From the NCBI GenBank assembly GCA_946482295.1, contig CAMLRB010000031.1:1-23187 (forward strand): a DNA stretch of 23,187 bases, given 5' to 3'. Source of the DNA: an uncultured Bacteriovorax sp. GTDB lineage: Bacteria > Bdellovibrionota > Bacteriovoracia > Bacteriovoracales > Bacteriovoracaceae. Under the pieces are notes generated by a model. That model did not search any database. It worked only from the letters and a program-made list of their open reading frames with translations, and was not told the DNA's origin. Positions within the stretch are counted from its first letter, which is position 1; each line of letters starts with the position of its first letter. This document shows, piece after piece, positions 16,523 to 23,187 of the stretch. The position numbers and the translations under genes were made by a program.

Positions 16523-17612
16523 TTTGATTGCCACCATTATTTTACTTATCTGCAGCACCAATGTTGGGGCGAAGATGGATCTGCCAGAGCTTTTGGCAAA
16601 ACAAGCTATTTCCAATATTAGATATATTAGTAATAGTGGAAAATTTACTTATTATCAAAAGAGATCTGGGAGTCTCCTTTTTTCGAGTAACTACAAAGTT
16701 ACTGAAATGCTTAAAGGCCAAATAGGAACTCAATATGAAGTCATAGGTACTTTGGCCCGTAAAAAAATAGCTATCACCCAGAATCATAATTTTCATAACT
16801 TCATTTCAATTCGAGCAAATGAAAATATTTACATTGTAGATTATGGTGATACTCAGGTGAAGGAAGTTGGACCTGGAACAAATCCTCAGCTTCATGCGGA
16901 TGATTCTTGGTTGTCTTATTACAATTTTTATTCGCGAACAATTTACTTTGAGCATACTGTAAATTCAGCACTTAAATTTTCCATCAAACTTAATAATAAA
17001 ATAAATCCATATTTCATTCCTAGAGTTGTAATGACTGATGAAAACACGATTTATTATACAGACCTGGGAGAAAACGGTGCTCAGGGTCTGCTGGAATACA
17101 AACGAAGTTCTTCAAAAAGCGAACTTTTATTTAAAGCGCCTGGGCCAATGGTCAAGTTGGAAATTTGCACTCATAAAAACAATTTAATACTTGGAAGTTT
17201 TGGACTTAATTTTTCTGCTCAGGGAAGTTCAATTACCAAATCTTCTTTACCAATAAGTGATTTTAAAAAACGTGAGTCTATCTACAACTCTCCGGCCAAT
17301 GACATAGGACAATTGGTTTGCGGAATGGATGGAGATTCAATTTCCTTTATTAAAAACTTTGGAACAACCGATTCTCCTAGCTACGACGTTGCAGATCTCA
17401 ATCTCACATCAAAAGAAGTAAAACAATTGAGTGATTTAAAATCTATTTCAAGCCTCATTAACATGGATGGCACATTACTCATTCTCGATAAAGGCCGATA
17501 TTTAATAGTAAAAGGAAATGCAGATTTTAAAAATGTTGATGCGCTCAAGGCGCTTCCACCTAGCGGAGCAAATGAAGCCATTAAGCAGATTGATGAAGGT
17601 GTAATTCAATGA
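16506..17612 (+). CDS. Exported TolB-like beta-propeller protein
   Basis: A 368-aa protein. The longest frame begins at GTG 16464, but ATG 16506 places a clean Sec signal peptide at the N-terminus (ASKSSLIATIILLICSTNVGA) and is preferred. The body is rich in short beta strands with WD40-like/TolB-type repeats; the clearest is NIYIVDYGDTQVKEVGPGTN followed by PQLHADDSWLSYYNF, which has the G-T-N-P...D-x-W-L-x-Y pattern. Further blades are suggested by NTIYYTDLGENGAQGLLEY and DGTLLILDKGRYLIVKG. Such propellers usually bind proteins or peptides in the periplasm; no catalytic motif is visible. Only two cysteines lie after the signal peptide, in contrast to its neighbour. It overlaps the upstream gene by 17 bases and the downstream gene by ATGA, so the three are translationally linked. 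No specific function can be named. Confidence 0.8.
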   Translation: MASKSSLIATIILLICSTNVGAKMDLPELLAKQAISNIRYISNSGKFTYYQKRSGSLLFSSNYKVTEMLKGQIGTQYEVIGTLARKKIAITQNHNFHNFISIRANENIYIVDYGDTQVKEVGPGTNPQLHADDSWLSYYNFYSRTIYFEHTVNSALKFSIKLNNKINPYFIPRVVMTDENTIYYTDLGENGAQGLLEYKRSSSKSELLFKAPGPMVKLEICTHKNNLILGSFGLNFSAQGSSITKSSLPISDFKKRESIYNSPANDIGQLVCGMDGDSISFIKNFGTTDSPSYDVADLNLTSKEVKQLSDLKSISSLINMDGTLLILDKGRYLIVKGNADFKNVDALKALPPSGANEAIKQIDEGVIQ

Positions 17613-18517
17613 TGATGAAATTATTCATTCTATTATTGATAACTATTTCGATCAATGCGAGTGCACAAGTTGTCCTGGCTCCTTCTGAAAAAAAAGTTAT
17701 TGAAGGATCTAAAGAACTCCCCAGCGAAATTAATTTTTTGCTTCGAAGTTTAATGTCATCTGACCAAGCTCTTTATGATCGTGTTCAATCAAAAGTTTTT
17801 TCCATTGACCGGTTCGCTCGATTGCTGACAAAAGAAGATTTGTTTTTAATTGGTAAGCTCGAAATTTATCGCACATTAATCAAGGCAGGATCTTCTTCTT
17901 CTCGTATTCCGCTTGATGGAAACTCCATCAAGATTTTGAAAGATTCTTTATCAAAAACAAATGATCCTTTCTTCAAATGGTTTCTCGATTCGCTAATACA
18001 AGATGCTCAGGCCCTCATCGATAATTCACTTTTTAAAGAATACATTTTGCAATTAAACACGCCTGGAGCTGACCTTACTAAATATCGCAGAATAATAAAA
18101 AAGAATCAGTTAATTAGTGGATGGGTTCAAAAACTAAATCCAAAAGCTGATGATTTTAGAGAAAATTTTCGCACGATTATGGTACCAATAATGGAGGAAT
18201 GTCTGACGAATGTCGAAAACTCGTTTCAACTTCTCGCTGTCTATGGAAACAGAGGAGAATTACCTGCCCCTATTTCAGACGCTAAAGATTTGAAGTTTTT
18301 TAGTATTAGAACATCGACACTTGAAGTTAAAAAAACACCTGTACCTTTACCAAAGGAAAAGTCGGTAGAAGAAATTTTAAGTACAGTCGAAGCGGCCGAT
18401 CCGAGCTCGCTTCCCCTACCTAGCTCTGAAAATTGGCTGGACTCTGAGAATACACCAGCAGAACTAAAAAACCTCCCTAAACCGACCAATGATGGTGACT
18501 GGTTACAAGACTTTTAA
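17609..18517 (+). CDS. Exported helical protein with acidic/proline-rich tail, unknown
   Basis: A 302-aa protein with no recognised family. Residues 1-19 are a Sec signal peptide (MMMKLFILLLITISINASA). Residues 25-210 look mostly helical. The last 70 residues are rich in Pro, Ser, Glu and Asp, look disordered, and end in GDWLQDF, a possible docking tail. The start overlaps the previous stop (ATGA, with AAGG nine bases upstream), a strong sign of coupled expression with the propeller protein. Three consecutive ATG codons (17609, 17612, 17615) make the exact start uncertain by two residues. A single cysteine is visible. No terminator follows within the 54 bases before hisS. Confidence 0.78.
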   Translation: MMMKLFILLLITISINASAQVVLAPSEKKVIEGSKELPSEINFLLRSLMSSDQALYDRVQSKVFSIDRFARLLTKEDLFLIGKLEIYRTLIKAGSSSSRIPLDGNSIKILKDSLSKTNDPFFKWFLDSLIQDAQALIDNSLFKEYILQLNTPGADLTKYRRIIKKNQLISGWVQKLNPKADDFRENFRTIMVPIMEECLTNVENSFQLLAVYGNRGELPAPISDAKDLKFFSIRTSTLEVKKTPVPLPKEKSVEEILSTVEAADPSSLPLPSSENWLDSENTPAELKNLPKPTNDGDWLQDF

Positions 18518-18571
18518 CCCTAAATGTGATACCCTTTTCATTCGTAACGACATCCATTTCCAGGACATTTT

Positions 18572-19882
18572 ATGGGCTTAAACAAACAGCCATATCGCGG
18601 AACCCGAGATTTTTTTCCGAAGGATAAACGAGTCCGAGATTACCTTTTTTCAGTCATGACTAAAACGGCAGAAAGTTTTGGTTATGAATCTTATGATGGT
18701 CCTCTTCTTGAAGAAGTAGAACTCTATAAAGCAAAATCAGGCGAAGAACTAATTAACGAACAAATTTATTCATTCATCGATCGTGGTGAGCGCAACGTCG
18801 CAATTCGCCCAGAGATGACTCCTACGCTTGCTCGTATGGTTGCTCAAGTTCATAGAGAAGTAAGTAAACCTGTCAGATGGTTTTCGATTCCAAATCTCAT
18901 GAGATACGAAAAACCCCAAAGAGGCCGCGTGCGCGAGCACTGGCAATTAAACTGCGATGTTTTTGGTGCTCCAGGAAGAATGGGTGAAGTTGAAATCTTA
19001 CAAGTCGCAGTTGAGCTTTTTGAAAATTATGGTGCGAATAAAAATCATTTTGAAATTCTCATTAATGATAGAGCTATTGTAGACACTGTTTTCAAAACAA
19101 TGATGAAAACAACTGATGAGCAAGCTTATCGACTTTATAAAATTGTTGATAAGGCCAAAAAAGTTAATGAAGAGGCACTGAAAAAAATGGTTGGTGAAGT
19201 TAAGTTAACAGCTGAAGCTGAGACGATCTTCTACAATTATTTAAAACTGAAAACATTTAGCGATGTTGATGCTTTTCTGAAATCAAATGGCCACGCTGAT
19301 AAAGCTGAATTCTTCAACGAATTCGTTTCTCAAACGATTAAAACAGGCGTGAACGAATATCTCACTTACGATCCAACTATCGTTCGTGGACTAGATTACT
19401 ACACGGGCATTGTTTTTGAGATATTTGACAAACACCCTGACAATCGCCGAGCACTTTGCGGCGGTGGTGCTTATGCAAACTTGCTTCAAATTTTTAATGA
19501 AGATCCACTAGCTGGTGTGGGATTTGGACTTGGTGATGTGACTCTCAGAGATTTTTTGGAAGTTCACAATCTTCTCCCAAATCTCGAATTGCCTACGAAT
19601 GATGTTTTTATCACTTTCCAGGAGGACAATGGGCTTGAGACTTCATTAAAACTTGCTCGCAAACTTCGTCAAGAAGGGCTGAAGGTTGTAACTAGCTTAG
19701 AAGCTCTAAAGTTCAAAAAAGTTTTTCCGACAGCAGAAAAGAAAGGCGTTAAGTTCGTTACACTCATAGGAAGTGACGAAATGGCAAAGAACGAAATTCA
19801 AATTAAAAATTTAATTACTAAAGAACAACTTCCATTTCAAATTGAAGATGTTCAATCTATTTTAAAATTTATAAAGGCTTAG
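18572..19882 (+). CDS. hisS: Histidyl-tRNA synthetase
   Basis: A 436-aa class II aminoacyl-tRNA synthetase charging tRNA-His. Visible motifs: N-terminal RGTRDFFP (9-16), motif 2 RYEKPQRGRVREHWQ (111-125), the histidine-specific RGLDYYTG (272-279), the GGGAYANLL segment (about 297-305) and motif 3 GVGFGLGDVTL (315-325). The last 95 residues form the anticodon-binding domain. Length is normal. ATG 18572 has AGGA about seven bases upstream. The 54 bases before it contain no obvious promoter or T-box-like leader, so it may be read from the secreted-protein operon or from a promoter too weak to see. valS follows after 10 bases. Confidence 0.97.
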   Translation: MGLNKQPYRGTRDFFPKDKRVRDYLFSVMTKTAESFGYESYDGPLLEEVELYKAKSGEELINEQIYSFIDRGERNVAIRPEMTPTLARMVAQVHREVSKPVRWFSIPNLMRYEKPQRGRVREHWQLNCDVFGAPGRMGEVEILQVAVELFENYGANKNHFEILINDRAIVDTVFKTMMKTTDEQAYRLYKIVDKAKKVNEEALKKMVGEVKLTAEAETIFYNYLKLKTFSDVDAFLKSNGHADKAEFFNEFVSQTIKTGVNEYLTYDPTIVRGLDYYTGIVFEIFDKHPDNRRALCGGGAYANLLQIFNEDPLAGVGFGLGDVTLRDFLEVHNLLPNLELPTNDVFITFQEDNGLETSLKLARKLRQEGLKVVTSLEALKFKKVFPTAEKKGVKFVTLIGSDEMAKNEIQIKNLITKEQLPFQIEDVQSILKFIKA

Positions 19883-19892
19883 GAATTTTCAG

Positions 19893-22556
19893 ATGAATAC
19901 AAAGACAGAACTCGCAACAACATACTCTCCGCAAGAAGTTGAATCGAAATGGTACAAAGCTTGGGAACAAGGCAAATACTTCAAGCCGAAAAAAGGTAAA
20001 GCTAATAAAGCTTATTGCATTATTGTTCCACCACCAAACGTAACTGGTAAACTGCACGCTGGACACGCTCTGGATGTAACCACTCAAGACTCTCTTATTC
20101 GCTTCAAACGAATGAAAGGTTATGAAACTCTATTTCTTCCAGGATTGGATCATGCTGGTATTTCTACACAATCAGTAGTCGAAAAAATGGTTTTCGAACA
20201 GGAAAAGAAAACCCGCCGCGATTTTACTCGCGAAGAATTTGTTAAAAAAATCTGGGCCTGGAAAGAGGAATATGGAAATGTCATTCTCGATCAACAACGT
20301 GCCATGGGTGCAAGCTGTGATTGGGACTATTTAACTTTTACTCTTGATACAATTCCCAACAAAGCTGTTAAAAAGTTTTTCGTTGAAATGTACAACCAGA
20401 AAATGATCTACCAGAGCGATTACATCGTTAACTGGGATCCGATGTTACAGTCTGCTGTATCCGAAGCCGAAGTTGATCATAAAGATGTTCAGGGAAATTT
20501 CTTTCACATTAAATACGCAATCAAAGATTCAGAAGAATTCCTCGAAGTTGCGACGACAAGACCTGAAACTCTTTTTGGCGATACCGCTGTTGCCGTTAAT
20601 CCTAACGATGACCGCTATAAACACCTAATAGGTAAAACAGCAATCATACCACTTTGCAATCGAGAAGTTCCAATCATTGGCGACGAACACGTTGATCTTG
20701 AAAAAGGAACGGGGTGCTTAAAAGTTACTCCGGGCCACGACTTCAACGATTTTGATATTGGACGACGTCACAATCTTCCAATTATTAATATGCTTAACAA
20801 AGACGGGACTCTCAATGATTACGGGATGGAGTTCAAAGGTCTTGCTACAAAAGTTGCCCGTAATGTTGTATCAAAAAAATTAGATGAGCTTGGGCTGTTG
20901 ATTGATAAAAAACCACACACTCATCCAGTTGGACACGGAGAGCGATCAGGTGTTCCGATCGAGCCGATGGTATCCAAGCAGTGGTTCGTTAACGTCACTG
21001 ATATGAGTAAACGAGCTGTAGCCGCTGTTGAAAACGGCGATATGAAATTTTATCCAAAAGAATGGGAAAATACTTATTTCTCATGGCTTCGTAATCCAAA
21101 AGACTGGTGTATATCTCGTCAGTTATGGTGGGGGCATCAAATTCCGGTTTTCTATTGTGACAATGGCCACCAATGGGCAAGTGAGCACAATGAAACTGAA
21201 TGCCCAAACTGCAAGTCTAAAAATATTCACCAGGATCCCGATGTATTAGATACTTGGTTCTCTTCAGGTTTATGGCCAATGTCTACGCTTGGATGGCCTG
21301 ATCCTAAAGCGATGGAAGAAAAGAAATTCAGTACATTCTTCCCCAATTCAGTTCTAATTACTGGGTTCGATATTATTTTCTTCTGGGTTGCGCGCATGAT
21401 GATGATGTCGCTGCAGACTCAAAATCAAGTTCCATTCAAAGATACTTATATCCATGCTATCGTCCGTGACAAACTTGGACGCAAGATGAGCAAGTCACTT
21501 GGAAATGGTATTGATCCATTCGATATGATTGAACAATATGGAACGGACGCTTTCCGTTTTGCTTTGGCAAGTGGAGCTGGTTATAACCGTAATATCAATC
21601 TCGATCCAGAGAGAATCGGCGGTTACAGAAACTTCATTAATAAAGTTTGGAACGCTTATCGATTTATCCAACCACATCTCGATGCCGGCTCAGCTAAAAT
21701 TGCGGATGTGTCTAAATTAGATCACCACGAGAGATGGATTCTCTCCGAATTAAATACAACCGCTAAGATCATGAATGAATCGCTGGAAGTTTACCGCTAC
21801 GACGATGCTTGTGCTGCCGTTTATTCGTTTGTTTATGACAAGTACTGCTCATGGTTTATCGAGCTTTCAAAAAACATTTTAAATAGTGATAAGGCCGATA
21901 TTAAAGCGCAAAGAATTTCTGTTCTTAAATTCGTTTTCAGAAAAATACTTGCTCTACTTCACCCTATCACTCCTTTCATTACTGAAGAGCTGTGGTCGCA
22001 CCTCAAGGAAAGCAATGAAGATTTACTAATTGCTCAGGACTATCCAGAGCACGATACAGCTTTAACGTTTAACGATGATCAAGATCAGATGAATAAGTTC
22101 GTTGAAGTTGTAACAAGCATTCGTAATTTACGTGCAAGCGTAAACATTAAACCTAAAGATGAAGTAAGTGTTGAGCTATTCTCGGACAATCAGGAACTGG
22201 TTCAATACTACCGTCAAAACCTGATTAACTTCCAGGAACTCGCCCGTGTAAAAGAGTTAAAGGTTGGCAGTAAGGAATTAAATCGTCCAAATAAGTCGAT
22301 CGTAAACATCCTTACCCACACGGAAGTTTTTGTCCCTCTTGATGGTGTTATCGATCTCAAAGAACAAGTCTCTCGTCTTGAAAAAGAATTGAATAAAACT
22401 TTGGGTGATTACAAAAAATACGAAGCAAAGCTGAAAAATGAAAACTTTATGAAGAACGCTCCAGAAAATGTTCGTCAGGAAGTTATTCAAAACGAAGCAG
22501 AGCTTGGTGAAAAAGTCAGAAGTTTACAAGAAAATATCGCTCAGTTTAAGGCATAA
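19893..22556 (+). CDS. valS: Valyl-tRNA synthetase
   Basis: An 887-aa class I synthetase charging tRNA-Val. Signature PPPNVTGKLHAGHAL (46-60) holds the HIGH-type motif as HAGH, and KMSKS is at 531-535. The CP1 editing domain is present (TTRPETLFGDTAVAVNPND, about 221-239), as is DVLDTWFSSGLWP (about 450-462). A Cys/His cluster at 422-440 (CDNGH and CPNC) probably binds zinc. The C-terminal coiled-coil arm (about 822-887) is intact. AGGA lies eight bases before ATG 19893. It is co-transcribed with hisS and ends directly at the two-way terminator. Housekeeping gene with nothing unusual. Confidence 0.97.
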   Translation: MNTKTELATTYSPQEVESKWYKAWEQGKYFKPKKGKANKAYCIIVPPPNVTGKLHAGHALDVTTQDSLIRFKRMKGYETLFLPGLDHAGISTQSVVEKMVFEQEKKTRRDFTREEFVKKIWAWKEEYGNVILDQQRAMGASCDWDYLTFTLDTIPNKAVKKFFVEMYNQKMIYQSDYIVNWDPMLQSAVSEAEVDHKDVQGNFFHIKYAIKDSEEFLEVATTRPETLFGDTAVAVNPNDDRYKHLIGKTAIIPLCNREVPIIGDEHVDLEKGTGCLKVTPGHDFNDFDIGRRHNLPIINMLNKDGTLNDYGMEFKGLATKVARNVVSKKLDELGLLIDKKPHTHPVGHGERSGVPIEPMVSKQWFVNVTDMSKRAVAAVENGDMKFYPKEWENTYFSWLRNPKDWCISRQLWWGHQIPVFYCDNGHQWASEHNETECPNCKSKNIHQDPDVLDTWFSSGLWPMSTLGWPDPKAMEEKKFSTFFPNSVLITGFDIIFFWVARMMMMSLQTQNQVPFKDTYIHAIVRDKLGRKMSKSLGNGIDPFDMIEQYGTDAFRFALASGAGYNRNINLDPERIGGYRNFINKVWNAYRFIQPHLDAGSAKIADVSKLDHHERWILSELNTTAKIMNESLEVYRYDDACAAVYSFVYDKYCSWFIELSKNILNSDKADIKAQRISVLKFVFRKILALLHPITPFITEELWSHLKESNEDLLIAQDYPEHDTALTFNDDQDQMNKFVEVVTSIRNLRASVNIKPKDEVSVELFSDNQELVQYYRQNLINFQELARVKELKVGSKELNRPNKSIVNILTHTEVFVPLDGVIDLKEQVSRLEKELNKTLGDYKKYEAKLKNENFMKNAPENVRQEVIQNEAELGEKVRSLQENIAQFKA

Positions 22557-22584
22557 AAAAAGCCCGCTCTAAGCGGGCTTTTTT
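22556..22584. terminator. Bidirectional intrinsic terminator
   Basis: A perfect 13-bp stem (A6-GCCCGCT, loop CTA, AGCGGGC-T6). Because the A-tract and T-tract are symmetric it can end valS transcription on the plus strand and the outer-membrane protein gene on the minus strand. Its first base is the last base of the valS stop codon. Confidence 0.95.
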
Positions 22585-22591
22585 ATATCAA

Positions 22592-23164
22592 TTAGAATTG
22601 GTAACGAAGAGTCAGCGATCCATCAATAACCTGGAAAGCTTCAACATCGCTTGTTTCGAAGAAGAAAGCATATCCTAGGCTTGGAATTAGTTGCATTTTA
22701 TCCATAACTGGGAAGATTACTCCCACACTTGGAGCTACGAAGAAAGGGTTTGAATCAGGAGTGATTGTTACGCCAGCACCTGCAATTGTTGTCGAATATG
22801 AAAGGAATCCCATACCAGCTTTTAATGTAAAGATTGAATCGTAAGTTGGATTGAATGAAGCTTGAGCTCCTACTCTTACGATTGCGAAATCAACATCAAC
22901 TATTTCAGATGCTTTTCCATCATGTCTGTCAACGAATGCACCAACTGAAAGGTTGCTTGCTAGTGCGTGTGAATATTCAACCCCGTATAATAATCGACCG
23001 CTGATTTCACTGATATTTGATCCTACTGGCTTAGCAGCACCAAGCGTGAATCCAACAAAGTTATAACCAGCTTCTTGAAAAACTGGGTCTGCTTTTTTTG
23101 GAGCTTCTTCAGCTGCAAAAACTGATGATGAGAAAACAAGAGTAGCGAGTAAAATTTTTAACAT
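22592..23164 (-). CDS. Small outer-membrane beta-barrel protein
   Basis: A 190-aa protein with a Sec signal peptide (MLKILLATLVFSSSVFAAEE, cleavage after SVFA), a short charged linker, then alternating strands typical of an eight-stranded barrel of OmpA/OmpW style (YNFVGFTLGAAKPVG, GRLLYGVEYSHALASNLSVG, TLKAGMGFLSYST, FVAPSVGVIFPVMDKMQLIP). It ends in LTLRYQF, with the terminal Phe used for membrane insertion. AAGGA lies eight bases before ATG 23164. It is a single-gene unit ending at the shared terminator with valS; its promoter is outside the window. Substrate or role cannot be told. Confidence 0.85.
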   Translation of the reverse strand: MLKILLATLVFSSSVFAAEEAPKKADPVFQEAGYNFVGFTLGAAKPVGSNISEISGRLLYGVEYSHALASNLSVGAFVDRHDGKASEIVDVDFAIVRVGAQASFNPTYDSIFTLKAGMGFLSYSTTIAGAGVTITPDSNPFFVAPSVGVIFPVMDKMQLIPSLGYAFFFETSDVEAFQVIDGSLTLRYQF

Positions 23165-23187
23165 TCTTTGATTCCTTGGAAAAATAT

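Noticed and set aside
18518..18571. T-box or attenuator leader before hisS-valS
   Set aside because: Only 54 bases, with no stem-loop or T-box-like conserved sequence; nothing supports it.

Overview
The window looks like ordinary chromosome from an AT-rich Gram-negative bacterium, most probably a member of Bdellovibrionota (Bacteriovorax/Peredibacter/Bdellovibrio-like). That is inference, based on four things: an outer-membrane barrel of the type shared by myxobacteria and bdellovibrios next to large exported TPR proteins, a NarI/HdrD-like membrane Fe-S oxidoreductase, many secreted proteins of no recognisable family, and very tight gene packing. I see no prophage, transposon, CRISPR array, tRNA or rRNA, and no gene-free stretch longer than about 150 bases.

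Layout. (1) Positions 1-5049, minus strand: an operon of an outer-membrane beta-barrel protein, a 472-aa exported TPR protein and a very large exported TPR protein that runs off the left edge. It has its own candidate promoter and a palindromic operator-like site at 5074-5124. It resembles parts of the gliding/envelope machinery of myxobacteria and bdellovibrios. (2) Positions 5125-10580, minus: a translationally coupled AddB-AddA-type pair for double-strand-break resection. The first gene is a motorless subunit and the second a UvrD-like helicase; unusually, both end in a PD-(D/E)XK nuclease domain with an Fe-S cysteine set. (3) Position 10629 onward, plus: Hsp33 (hslO), divergent from addB and meeting, tail to tail with overlapping stop codons, a lipoprotein gene of degenerate alkaline-phosphatase-like character. 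(4) Positions 12646-14673, plus: a 675-aa membrane Fe-S oxidoreductase resembling ETF:menaquinone oxidoreductases. (5) Positions 14627-18517, plus: three overlapping genes for exported proteins of unknown function (a 20-cysteine protein, a TolB-like propeller, a helical protein with an acidic/proline tail). (6) Positions 18572-22556, plus: hisS and valS, 10 bases apart, closed by a strong two-way terminator. (7) Positions 22592-23164, minus: a small outer-membrane barrel.

The most striking structure is at 14627-14720. A textbook intrinsic terminator for the oxidoreductase gene lies inside the signal-peptide codons of the next gene, which appears to start at a TTG codon upstream of the hairpin. 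If that start is right, translation of the signal peptide could decide whether RNA polymerase reads into the three-gene secreted-protein operon.

Start codons were re-chosen where the longest open frame conflicts with a neighbour: addB at GTG 10580, addA at ATG 8328, and the propeller gene at ATG 16506.
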